Assembly: GCA_964642855.1 (NCBI GenBank)
Contig: CAZXSK010000059.1
Span: 1-24,450 of the forward strand
Length of the DNA: 24,450 bases
Direction of reading: 5' to 3'
DNA from: CAZXSK01 sp964642855
GTDB lineage: Bacteria > Planctomycetota > Phycisphaerae > SM23-33
Each line of letters begins with the position of its first letter. Positions within the stretch are counted from its first letter, which is position 1. A model generated the notes under the pieces. That model was not told the DNA's origin. It saw nothing but the letters and a program-made list of their open reading frames with translations, and searched no databases. The translations under genes were made by a program, and so were the position numbers. Shown here piece after piece: positions 15,128 through 22,328 of this stretch.

Positions 15128-16796
15128 GGGTCCGGCCTCCGATCATGTCGTTGTTGGCAGCTCCGGGAGCGACCATGGGGAACACCTGCTCGTTGACGTC
15201 GATGGGCACGTGAATCAGCTCGGGACCCCGCCGGGCGAACGCCCGCGCGAGCTCCGCCACGGGGTCCTCTGCCCCCGCCAGGTCCGTCGCCCGCATGCCG
15301 AACCCCTCGGCAATCTTCACGAAATCGACCGGGCGGGCATAATCGCTGGCGTAAATCCGCCGGCCATAGAACAACTCCTGCTGCTGGTGAACCAACCCGA
15401 GCGAGTTGTTGTTCATCACCAGCAGCTTGACGTTCACGTCGTTCTCGACGGCTGTCACGAGCTCCTGGATGTTCATCAGCAGGCTGCCGTCGCCGCTGAA
15501 ACAGAGCACCGTGCGGTCCGGCTCGCCCAACGCCGCCCCGATCGCCGAGGGGAATCCGAACCCCATCGTCCCCAATCCGCCGGAAGTAAGCCACTGCCTG
15601 CACCGGCGGAACGGATACGCCTGGGCGGTCCACATCTGGTGCTGGCCCACGTCGGTGGCGACGATCACGTCGTCGTCGACCAGCCCGGCAGACTGCAGCA
15701 CCAGCCCGTAGGGCGCAAGGGCGTTGTCCTGCCCCGGCGTGGTCAGCGGGTGGCGACCCTTGAGATCCTGCACGCGGCCGAGCCACTGGCCGCCGTCGGA
15801 CGGTTCCAACTGCTCGAGCATGGCCCGCATCGCGTCGCCGACGTCGCCGACGATGCCCACGTGGGCCTGCTTGATCTTGTCGATCTCGCTGGCGTCGATG
15901 TCGACGTGGATGATCTTCGCGCCGGGGCAGAACTCCGAGACCTTGCCCGTCGCGCGGTCGTCGAACCGGACGCCCAGCGCAATCAGCAGGTCGCACTCGG
16001 CCATCGCGTAGTTGGTGTATCGCGCGCCGTGCATGCCCAGCATGCCCAGCGACAGGTCGTGGTCGACCGGCATCGCGCCCAGGCCCATCAGCGTCATCGT
16101 CGTGGGAATGCGCCGCCTCTCGGCCAGGGCGACCAGCTCCGCCCCCGCCCCCGAGGCCACGATACCACCGCCGGCGTAGATCACCGGCCGGTCGGCCTGG
16201 TGGATCATCTCCACAGCGCGGTCGATCTGCTCGGGCGCGAAGGCGGGTTTCGGGTCGGCGACACCGGGCGGCGGGAATGCGTCGAACTCCGCAGCCTCCT
16301 TCTGCACGTCCTTGGGAATGTCGATCAGCACCGGCCCGGGCCGACCCGACGCGGCGATCCGGAACGCCTGGGGGATCACCTCCAGGAGCTCCTCTGCCGA
16401 TCGGACGAGGTAGTTGTGCTTCGTGATCGGGATGCTCATCCCGTAGGTGTCGACCTCCTGGAACGCGTCGGTGCCGATCATGCTCCGCGGAACCTGCCCC
16501 GTGATGCAGATCAGGGGGATCGAGTCGAGCTTCGCGTCGGCGATGGCAGTCAGGGCGTTGGTCGCGCCCGGTCCGGAAGTCGCCAGGAACACCTCCGGGC
16601 GCGCGGTGACCCTGGCCATGCCCTGGGCGATGAACCCCGCCCCCTGTTCGTGGCGGGCCAACACGTGCCGGATCTCGGGCGTCTGGGCGAGGGCGTCGTA
16701 GATGGGCAGGTTCGCCCCGCCCGGAATGCCCGCGATGATGCTCACTCCCTGGCGCTTCAGCAGCTGCATCAGGAGCTCTGCGCCGGTCATCTTCAT
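15108..16796 (-). CDS. ilvB: Acetolactate synthase large (catalytic) subunit
   Basis: This thiamine-diphosphate and FAD enzyme condenses pyruvate into acetolactate or acetohydroxybutyrate, the first common step of valine, leucine and isoleucine synthesis. The 562-residue protein has the catalytic glutamate region (HVLARHEQGAGFIAQG) and the central FAD/regulatory domain. The TPP-binding GDGSLLMNIQELVTA is followed by NNNSLG. The ATG at 16796 (MKMTGAEL) is preferred, because AGGAG lies 7 bp upstream; the ATG at 16811 overlaps that ribosome site. It is expressed behind the leader peptide and terminator at 16871-17039 and overlaps ilvN by 20 bp. Confidence 0.96.
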   Translation of the reverse strand: MKMTGAELLMQLLKRQGVSIIAGIPGGANLPIYDALAQTPEIRHVLARHEQGAGFIAQGMARVTARPEVFLATSGPGATNALTAIADAKLDSIPLICITGQVPRSMIGTDAFQEVDTYGMSIPITKHNYLVRSAEELLEVIPQAFRIAASGRPGPVLIDIPKDVQKEAAEFDAFPPPGVADPKPAFAPEQIDRAVEMIHQADRPVIYAGGGIVASGAGAELVALAERRRIPTTMTLMGLGAMPVDHDLSLGMLGMHGARYTNYAMAECDLLIALGVRFDDRATGKVSEFCPGAKIIHVDIDASEIDKIKQAHVGIVGDVGDAMRAMLEQLEPSDGGQWLGRVQDLKGRHPLTTPGQDNALAPYGLVLQSAGLVDDDVIVATDVGQHQMWTAQAYPFRRCRQWLTSGGLGTMGFGFPSAIGAALGEPDRTVLCFSGDGSLLMNIQELVTAVENDVNVKLLVMNNNSLGLVHQQQELFYGRRIYASDYARPVDFVKIAEGFGMRATDLAGAEDPVAELARAFARRGPELIHVPIDVNEQVFPMVAPGAANNDMIGGRTHADATA

Positions 16797-16870
16797 GGAT
16801 GGTCTCCTCATTTCTGACGGTTCGGACTCCCGGAGACGTTTCCGCCGGCGTGGGACTCGGGCGACGTGCC

Positions 16871-16909
16871 CAAAAGAAAACCCCCGCCAGGCCGGTCGCC
16901 TGCGGGGGT
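16871..16909 (-). terminator. Attenuator terminator in the ilvBN leader
   Basis: Read on the minus strand, ACCCCCG (16903-16909) pairs with CGGGGGT (16880-16886). The stem continues with C-G and, past one bulged G, four more pairs, giving 12 bp around a GACCG loop. It is followed directly by TTTTCTTTT (16871-16880 region). It lies inside the ilvB leader, 75 bp before the start codon, and after the leader-peptide stop. So it must be read through for ilvBN to be expressed. This is as strong an intrinsic terminator as any in the window. Confidence 0.88.
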
Positions 16910-16934
16910 CGGTGGTGTCTTGTGCCGGATCCCG

Positions 16935-17039
16935 CTACGACGCGACGGCGTCGACTACGCGCAGTACTACTACCTCTACGCCGACCGAAGCCGGGCGGAG
17001 GACAGTCGCATGCGGGATGTCTCGACGTTCGTGCGTCAT
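16935..17039 (-). CDS. ilvBN leader peptide (valine-rich, attenuation control)
   Basis: A 34-codon frame from the ATG at 17039 to the TAG at 16937-16935. The C-terminal half reads VGVEVVVLRVVDAVAS: nine of the 34 residues are Val, with two Leu and one Ile, and five valines use GTA, a codon that is uncommon in neighbouring genes. The run ends close to the stop and is followed 26 bp later by an intrinsic terminator in front of ilvB. This matches leader peptides of branched-chain amino acid operons such as E. coli IvbL (a Val/Leu run followed by few residues). No strong ribosome site is visible; an in-frame ATG at 17096 is possible but lies at or above the likely transcription start. The product should act in cis, by ribosome position, rather than as a stable protein. 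Confidence 0.72.
   Translation of the reverse strand: MTHERRDIPHATVLRPASVGVEVVVLRVVDAVAS
16938..16953 (-). promoter_or_regulatory. Short hairpin at the end of the leader peptide coding region
   Basis: CGACGC and GCGTCG form a perfect 6-bp stem around CGTC just before the leader stop codon. A ribosome stalled in the preceding valine run, or one at the stop codon, would change whether this hairpin forms. The same bases (GCCGTCGC at 16942-16949) can pair with GCGACCGGC at 16891-16899 in the terminator with one bulge, so the two structures compete. The pairing was found by eye, not by folding. Confidence 0.45.
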
Positions 17040-17084
17040 TGCAGTATCCAACTCTAGGCCTGGTATCGGCCTGAACTCAAACCC

Positions 17085-17112
17085 ATTGAAGCACATTTTC
17101 CGTTCCGGTCAA
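17085..17112 (-). promoter_or_regulatory. Candidate promoter of the ilvBN leader
   Basis: TTGACC (17107-17112; five of six) and TTCAAT (17085-17090; four of six) are 16 bp apart on the minus strand, placing the start of transcription about 40 bp before the leader-peptide ATG at 17039. This lies in the 84 bp between the leader and the end of the MBL-rhodanese gene. Confidence 0.4.
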
Positions 17113-17123
17113 GGGCAAAGTTC

Positions 17124-18530
17124 TCAGGCATGGGCCTCCTTGCCCGACTCCTCGGTCAGGAACTCTCCGTCGACGTTCTGCATCGCAGCCATCGAGCCCA
17201 GGTTGCACCGGACGTCGGAGTAGCCGTTCCGCTTGAGAATCGAAGCCGCGATCATCGCCATCTTGCCGCTTCCGCACAGCGTTACGATGGGTTCGGCCTT
17301 GGGGATCTCGTCGATGGCGGCGGGGAGCTTGCCGACATAGCAGTGATGGGCGCCCGGAACGTGGGCCTTCCGGAATTTCTGCTCCTTCCGCACGTCGAGC
17401 ACCGTCCAGCCGGCGTTTTGCTTCACCGCCTGGTCGACGTGGTCGGCCGTGACGGCAGGGATGTGGTCATACCGGCGGCCGGAGATCTGCCACGAGTGGA
17501 CGCCGCCCCGGAGATAGCCTTCCACGCGATCGTACCCGACACGGGCGAGGTGACGCACGGCCTGGTCGAGCTGTTCGGGACCCTCGGGGATCAGGATGAT
17601 CGGCCGGTCGTAATCCAGCAGCCATCCGGCGAACACAGGCAGCATGGACAGCGGGATGTGAATGCTTCCGGGGATGAACATGCCCGCGAAGGCCTCGGTC
17701 GACCGGATGTCCACCAGTTGTGCCCGGTCGGACATCTCTTCCACCTGGCCGGGGGACATCGCGCGGGGGGCTGGCAGTTCCTCCAGCCGCGGGGCGTCGC
17801 CCGTGCGATTGTAGTCTTCCATTCGCGAGAAGTATGGCGGCATGTGATGCTCTTCGGAGGTCTTCATTCGGATAAACTCGTCGCGGCTGTCCGCCTGCAG
17901 GGCGTGGTTGTGCTTCTTCTCGTAGCCGATGGTGGTGAACTCCCGTGCGGCCATCTGGCTGCCGCAGACCGAGCCCGCGCCATGAGCGGGCAGGACGAGC
18001 ACGTGATCGCCCAGCGGCAGGAGCTTTTCGAAGAGGCTGTCGTAGAGAAGGCCCGCGACCTCCTCGGCGCGGTCGGGGTAGAAGTCGGTCCGGCCTACGT
18101 CGCCGACGAACAGCGCATCGCCGGTGAAGACGGCTACCGGCTCGTCGCCGAATGCGGCATCGCACAGGACCAGCGAAATGCTCTCGTCGGTGTGACCGGG
18201 CGTGGAGAGCACCTTCAACTGGGCGTCGCCGAAGGAGAAGCTGTCGCCTTCGGATACGGCCTGGCCGTACTGCCAGTCGAGCCCCTCTCCGTGGAGGATC
18301 TCGGCGCCGGTCCGCCGGGCAAGGTCCTGTGAGCCGATGACGTAGTCCTCGTTCTTGTGGGTCTCGAAGATGTGGGTGATCTGGCAATCGTGCTCCCGGG
18401 CGATCTCCAGGTACGCCTGCACGTCCCGCCGCGGATCGATGACCGCAGCCTTTCCCCCGTGTCCGAGGATGTAGGAAATGTGGGCCAGTCCCGGTGAATG
18501 AATTCTTTCGAGGAACATCTTCTGTGGCAT
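17124..18530 (-). CDS. MBL-fold protein with two rhodanese domains (persulfide dioxygenase/sulfurtransferase-like)
   Basis: The 468-residue protein has an N-terminal metallo-beta-lactamase fold (1 to about 215) and two rhodanese-like domains (about 262-355 and 365-460). The arrangement resembles sulfur-handling proteins such as persulfide dioxygenase-rhodanese fusions. The metal site is unusual: the normal HxHxDH is ETHKNEDYVIG, so His58 and Asp62 remain but Asn60 and Tyr63 replace histidines. The later ligands His113 (STPGHTDE), Asp138 (FTGDALFVGD) and His183 (LPAHGAGS) are intact. In rhodanese 1 the active-site loop is IPEGPEQ without cysteine; rhodanese 2 has Cys419 (TLCGSGKMA). The first rhodanese domain is probably structural and the second catalytic. 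AGGAGG lies 6 bp before the ATG at 18530; the longer frame from 18740 is rejected. Confidence 0.88.
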   Translation of the reverse strand: MPQKMFLERIHSPGLAHISYILGHGGKAAVIDPRRDVQAYLEIAREHDCQITHIFETHKNEDYVIGSQDLARRTGAEILHGEGLDWQYGQAVSEGDSFSFGDAQLKVLSTPGHTDESISLVLCDAAFGDEPVAVFTGDALFVGDVGRTDFYPDRAEEVAGLLYDSLFEKLLPLGDHVLVLPAHGAGSVCGSQMAAREFTTIGYEKKHNHALQADSRDEFIRMKTSEEHHMPPYFSRMEDYNRTGDAPRLEELPAPRAMSPGQVEEMSDRAQLVDIRSTEAFAGMFIPGSIHIPLSMLPVFAGWLLDYDRPIILIPEGPEQLDQAVRHLARVGYDRVEGYLRGGVHSWQISGRRYDHIPAVTADHVDQAVKQNAGWTVLDVRKEQKFRKAHVPGAHHCYVGKLPAAIDEIPKAEPIVTLCGSGKMAMIAASILKRNGYSDVRCNLGSMAAMQNVDGEFLTEESGKEAHA

Positions 18531-18919
18531 CTTGGGCCTCCTGTTCAGATCGATGGGGCTTCTGTGTAACTCTTCCGGGTAGAATGATATCGACAAGGAA
18601 GCGCGTTTCCCCGTGGAAGCCCGACCCGGCCTCGTTGAGACGAGGGTTTTCGTCGCCGTCCTGTCGCCGCCCGCAGAGAGCTTGCCCGAAAGCGGTTTCA
18701 TCGGCCTCTGGCCATGCCAGGGCTTGCTTCGCGGAGGCATCGCTCTGGACAGCCTGCCCGGCCGACAGCAGCGAGCGACTCCCGTCGCGCCGGCACGAAA
18801 GAACTACATACGCATATGTCCATTGCAGGATTCCTTCGGTCCGGCCGGGACCGTGAAGACCCGACCGAAGCCGGAAGGGAGGTTTCAGACCGCTTCGGGG
18901 CATACCCGAAGCGACCGCG
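18531..18919. other. Divergent intergenic region between the MBL-rhodanese and DUF1622 genes
   Basis: The 389-bp region has no supported gene. It holds a weak hairpin CCTCG/CGAGG followed by GTTTTCG near 18629-18650 (plus-strand terminator-like). It also has an inverted repeat ACATA-CGCA-TATGT at 18806-18819 and a perfect 9-bp inverted repeat at 18891-18913. TATCAT and TTGTCG lie near 18585-18600 on the minus strand, but not at a promoter-like spacing. Confidence 0.4.
18891..18913. repeat. Perfect inverted repeat just before the DUF1622 gene
   Basis: CGCTTCGGG and CCCGAAGCG are perfect 9-bp complements around a 5-nt spacer GCATA. The element ends 6 bp before the ATG at 18920, so as RNA it would cover the ribosome site, and as DNA it has operator-like symmetry. 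Confidence 0.6.
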
Positions 18920-19342
18920 ATGTCTTCCATGCAGACCATCATCCTGATCATCAACGAGATCGTCGTCTACGCCTGCCACCTCCTGGCCGTGGTGGTGATC
19001 GCGATCGGCGTCGCCAAGGCTTTGTGGATCTACCTGAAGGACGTGCTGACACCCGGCCGGTCGGACGAGGCGATCCGCAGAGGGCGGACGGAGCTGGGAT
19101 ACGCCTTCTCGCTGGGCCTGGGATTCCTGATCGGTGCCAGCATTCTCAAGACGACGCTCGCCCCGTCGTGGAACGACATCGGACAGCTGGCGGCAATCAT
19201 CGGCATACGAACTGCACTGAACTATCTCCTGCTGCGCGAGATCGCCATTCAGTCGGAAGGTCCGGCCGATTCCTCGCGGCTGCGCGAGTTCCTCAGGCCC
19301 CGCAAGCCGGACCGCGACGACGAGTCGTCGTCCACGTCGTGA
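18920..19342 (+). CDS. DUF1622 family membrane protein
   Basis: The 140-residue protein fits the DUF1622 family, small bacterial membrane proteins of unknown function. Three hydrophobic segments are visible at about residues 7-33 (IINEIVVYACHLLAVVVIAIG), 61-80 (AFSLGLGFLIGASILKT) and 87-108 (GQLAAIIGIRTALNYLLLREI). They are separated by a basic loop with RRGRTELG. The tail after residue 110 is charged and disordered. The start could be 18920 or the second ATG at 18929; no strong ribosome site is visible, and the perfect inverted repeat stands just upstream. It is divergent from the MBL-rhodanese gene. Confidence 0.85.
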   Translation: MSSMQTIILIINEIVVYACHLLAVVVIAIGVAKALWIYLKDVLTPGRSDEAIRRGRTELGYAFSLGLGFLIGASILKTTLAPSWNDIGQLAAIIGIRTALNYLLLREIAIQSEGPADSSRLREFLRPRKPDRDDESSSTS

Positions 19343-19415
19343 GCAACCGGCCGATGGACTTCGGCGCCGCCGACCGATATGCTGTCGTTGAATCGTTTCA
19401 GCCAAGGAGTGTCTC

Positions 19416-19877
19416 GTGGGGAAAAAGGACATGATCGAGGGCATCATCCGCCAGTTCCAGAACGCCTTTGGCACGCTGGGCGAGGCGATGCAGTCGTTGA
19501 CGCCGGAGCAGTGGTCTGCGGGCAGTTCTCCGTATGACGGACCGGGCCGGGCCGCGATTCACGCCCTGCAGGCCGGAGAGTTCTACACCTGCGGGGATCC
19601 GGAGGTGTGGGGCAACTTCGGCAGGAAGGTCTGGGAAATGGCCGACGCCGATATCCCGCCCGTCGAAGCGGTCGAAGCCTACCGACAGGAGGTAATGGAG
19701 AAGACCCGCCAGTGGATCTCCGAGCTCGGGAAAACCGGCCTGGATCATCCGGTGCATCCGGATTATCCCACCGCGCTGGAGCGGGTGCTGTATGCACTGC
19801 GGCATCTGCAGCATCACGTGGGTGAGATCTGCGCCTATCAGAAAGCATTGGCGCTCCCGCCGGCCGAGTGGCGGTAG
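19416..19877 (+). CDS. DinB-like putative metalloenzyme
   Basis: A 153-residue four-helix protein of the DinB/YfiT-like superfamily. The expected metal-binding histidines are present: His49 (GRAAIHALQAGEFY) and His130 with His134 (YALRHLQHHVGEI). Related proteins include thiol transferases that use bacillithiol or mycothiol and hydrolases; the reaction here is unknown. The presence of a YpdA-like reductase and persulfide-type proteins elsewhere in the window makes a thiol-related role possible, but this is only context. The GTG at 19416 has AAGGAG 6 bp upstream. It lies 73 bp after the DUF1622 gene and converges on rsmB. Confidence 0.85.
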   Translation: MGKKDMIEGIIRQFQNAFGTLGEAMQSLTPEQWSAGSSPYDGPGRAAIHALQAGEFYTCGDPEVWGNFGRKVWEMADADIPPVEAVEAYRQEVMEKTRQWISELGKTGLDHPVHPDYPTALERVLYALRHLQHHVGEICAYQKALALPPAEWR

Positions 19878-19910
19878 CAGCCCGGCCGATCTGCAGCAAC
19901 CGTTGCCGAC

Positions 19911-21278
19911 TCACACCGACCGCTCGAAGACCGCGCGGAACCCGCCGTCGTGCCAGCCGGTCACGTCGCCCGCCCCGCCCGGGAGCGTGGTCTTCTGTTC
20001 GATCAGCGACCAGCCGGCCCGGCGAAGCGGCGCCACGAGTTGGTCGTTCTCTTCGGGCTCGATACTGCAGGTCGAGTAGATCAGCCTCCCGCCCCGCTTG
20101 ACGAACGCCCCGGCCGCCCGCAGCAAGAACCGCTGGTCGGCGACGAGCTTGCCCAGCCTCCTGGGGTCGAACGCCCAACGCGCCTCGGCGCGCCGGGCGA
20201 GCACGCCGGTGTTCGAGCACGGAACGTCGGCCAGGACCATCTCGAAACTTTCCGGCTCCATCCCGCCGATCTTTTCCGCCTGAACGGTCTGCACGATGTC
20301 CACGCCCATCCGCCGGCAGTTCTCTCCGATTCGCGCGAGCTTCTCCTCGGATACGTCCGCCGCCGTGATCTCGCCCCGACCGTCCATCAGTTCGGCCAGG
20401 TGGGTGGTCTTCGTGCCCGGCGCGGCACAGAAATCCAGCAGTCGTATGCCCGGCTTCGGCCTCGCCGCCAACGCCACCGCCGTGGCTGTCGGATCCTGCG
20501 GCTGGACCTTTCCCTCGCGGAAGGCGGCCAGCTTCGTGACGTCCACACCGTGCTCCAGCGCCACGCTGAGGGCGTTGTCGTGGGCCCGGGCTGCCACGCC
20601 GGCCTCGCGGAGCGAATCGAGCACCTCCTCGACCGTCGCCCGAAGCCGGTTGACCCGCAGGATCATCGGCGGGCGGGCGTTGGCGTGGGCTGCCAGCTGC
20701 CGGGCCTTCGACAGCGGCGTGTAGCGTTGGACCCACCGCTCTGCCAGCGCCGGCGGCAGCGAATACGCCGCACCCAACCACTTGGCCGGATCATCGGCGG
20801 GGTCGGCGAAGACATCCCGGCCGATCGTTCGGTGCGCGTCACACGAGACGGGGATCGTCCGGCCATCCGCCTCGCCCTGCCCCGCCTGGATCGACGACAG
20901 ATCGCGTTCGATCGTCCGCAGCACACCGTTGACCATGCCCGCGATCTTGCGGTGCTTGCGTTTGGCCAGGGCGACCGCTTCGTCGACGGCCGCAAAGGCG
21001 GGAATGCGTTCCAGGAACACCAGCTGGTAGATTCCCATCCGCAGGATCTCGCGGATCAGCGGTGGCATCTTGCGCTTCGGATGGGCCAGGTACGCCCGGG
21101 CGATCGTGTCGCACGTCCGACGTCGCTGACAGGTGCCCAGCGCCAGCTCCCTGGCCAGGGCCACGTCGGCGGCCGAGAGGTCCGCCTCGCCCACCAGCCG
21201 GTCGAGGTGCGCCGTCACGTTGCCGGAACGATCCTGCAACGCCGCCAGTGCGATGCTGCGTGCGGTCGGCTCAGGCAT
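19911..21278 (-). CDS. rsmB: 16S rRNA (cytosine-C5)-methyltransferase RsmB
   Basis: The protein methylates cytosine C5 in 16S rRNA (C967 in E. coli). Residues 1 to about 135 form a NusB-like RNA-binding domain; the methyltransferase part follows. The SAM-binding motif is LLDFCAAPGTKTTHLAELM (281-299), and the two cysteines of the family are Cys354 (DVPCSNTG) and Cys404 (YSTCS). The ATG at 21278 overlaps the fmt stop codon and is the preferred start; a TTG at 21296 is an alternative. fmt immediately precedes it on the same strand, the classic fmt-rsmB pair, so translation is probably coupled. A run from about 140 to 165 (DGRTIPVSCDAHRTIGRDVF) seems to be a clade-specific insert between the two domains. 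Confidence 0.95.
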   Translation of the reverse strand: MPEPTARSIALAALQDRSGNVTAHLDRLVGEADLSAADVALARELALGTCQRRRTCDTIARAYLAHPKRKMPPLIREILRMGIYQLVFLERIPAFAAVDEAVALAKRKHRKIAGMVNGVLRTIERDLSSIQAGQGEADGRTIPVSCDAHRTIGRDVFADPADDPAKWLGAAYSLPPALAERWVQRYTPLSKARQLAAHANARPPMILRVNRLRATVEEVLDSLREAGVAARAHDNALSVALEHGVDVTKLAAFREGKVQPQDPTATAVALAARPKPGIRLLDFCAAPGTKTTHLAELMDGRGEITAADVSEEKLARIGENCRRMGVDIVQTVQAEKIGGMEPESFEMVLADVPCSNTGVLARRAEARWAFDPRRLGKLVADQRFLLRAAGAFVKRGGRLIYSTCSIEPEENDQLVAPLRRAGWSLIEQKTTLPGGAGDVTGWHDGGFRAVFERSV

Positions 21279-22221
21279 GCGACTGCACCGATCCAAAGCG
21301 GTCGCCGGGGCCCACGCGGTATCCGTTGACGAAGTCTTTCCAGTTCATGAGTCTCTTTCCGGCCGGCTTGATCTGCTCGATCGCCAGCGTTCCACTGCCC
21401 GTGCACACGGTGCGGTCGTCGGTCACGTCGCCGGGGTCGCCGGCTGCGTTGCTCCCTGCCGGTCTGGCCCGGGCGACGGTCACCCGCACGGGCCTGCCTT
21501 GGCTGCGATGGAACATTGCCTGCGCGCCCGGCCAGGGGTAGGTGCCCCGCGCGAGGTCCGCGATCCGCCGGGCGGGCGCCGTCCAGTCGATGTGCCCGTC
21601 ACGCTTGGTCAGCCGCGGGGCACGGGTCGCCTGCGATTCGTCCTGTCCAGCCGGCGCCGCGTCGCCGGATTCGATCATCTCCAGTGTTTCGAGCATTGTC
21701 TCGGCTCCGAGGTCGGCAAGCCGCGCCTCAAGTTCCTCGGCCGTTTCGTCGGGGTCGATGTCCGTCGCCCTGGCTGCGTAGATCGGCCCGGCGTCCATGC
21801 GGTCGACCAGCGAGAACGTCGTCACGCCCGTCTGCCGGTGTCCGCGGATGATCGCCCAGTTCACCGGGGCGGCCCCGCGGAGCTTCGGCAGCAGCGAGCC
21901 GTGCAGGTTCACCGCGTCGCGGTGCACAGCCGACCGCGCCACCGGCCGGACGAACTGGCCGAAATCGATCACCACCAGCACGTCCGCATCCGCCTGCCGG
22001 AGACGCTCGACCGACTCCGGGGCGTTGATGTCCGGGCACTCCAGCACCTCCAGCCACTGCTCGCGGGCCGCCTCTGCAAGCGGCGTCGCACGCAGATGCC
22101 CGCCCCGACCCGCAGGCCGCGACGGCTGGCTGATCACCAGCGGAATCTCGTGCCGACTTGTCTCGATCGCGCGGAGCGAGGGGATCGCAAACCCGCCGCT
22201 GCCGCAGAATACGATTCGCAT
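21271..22221 (-). CDS. fmt: Methionyl-tRNA formyltransferase
   Basis: Fmt formylates initiator Met-tRNA using 10-formyltetrahydrofolate. The 316-residue protein has the N-terminal formyltransferase fold starting MRIVFCGSGGFAIPSL and the catalytic Asn105-His107 pair in VNLHGSLLPKLRGAAPVNW. Asp143 (DRMDAGPI) completes the triad. The C-terminal OB-like tRNA-binding domain is visible from WTAPARRI onward. The ATG at 22221 has GAGG 5 bp upstream; the longer frame from 22296 is not needed. It overlaps rsmB by 8 bp. Upstream are YjbQ and DsrE-like genes on the same strand, a likely read-through group. Confidence 0.95.
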   Translation of the reverse strand: MRIVFCGSGGFAIPSLRAIETSRHEIPLVISQPSRPAGRGGHLRATPLAEAAREQWLEVLECPDINAPESVERLRQADADVLVVIDFGQFVRPVARSAVHRDAVNLHGSLLPKLRGAAPVNWAIIRGHRQTGVTTFSLVDRMDAGPIYAARATDIDPDETAEELEARLADLGAETMLETLEMIESGDAAPAGQDESQATRAPRLTKRDGHIDWTAPARRIADLARGTYPWPGAQAMFHRSQGRPVRVTVARARPAGSNAAGDPGDVTDDRTVCTGSGTLAIEQIKPAGKRLMNWKDFVNGYRVGPGDRFGSVQSHA

Positions 22222-22223
22222 GC

Positions 22224-22328
22224 TCACCTCAGACCGCCTGTTGCCATTCGCGCCGTCGCCGCGAGCCGATGGTCCGCCTTCCCGCCGGCATCGCATGAGT
22301 CATTCTCGATGCGCGCTGCGCGGGTCAT
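22224..22328 (-). CDS. Possible 34-codon coupling ORF between yjbQ and fmt
   Basis: An ATG overlaps the yjbQ stop (ATGA at 22325-22328) and the frame stays open to a TGA at 22224-22226, inside the fmt ribosome-binding site. It fills the whole intergenic gap of about 100 bp and encodes a short Ala/Arg-rich peptide with no known motif. Such a fit suggests translational coupling but could be chance in GC-rich DNA. Confidence 0.2.
   Translation of the reverse strand: MTRAARIENDSCDAGGKADHRLAATARMATGGLR

Noticed and set aside
14934..16817. Plus-strand frame of 627 codons
   Set aside because: Antisense to ilvN and ilvB over its whole length; a typical shadow of a GC-rich gene.
16866..17057. Plus-strand frame of 63 codons covering the ilv leader
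   Set aside because: It is the reverse strand of the leader peptide and terminator; its Tyr run is merely the complement of the GTA valine codons, and it has no ribosome site.
18531..18919. Riboswitch in the divergent region
   Set aside because: I looked for TPP, cobalamin and SAM consensus strings on both strands and found no convincing match.
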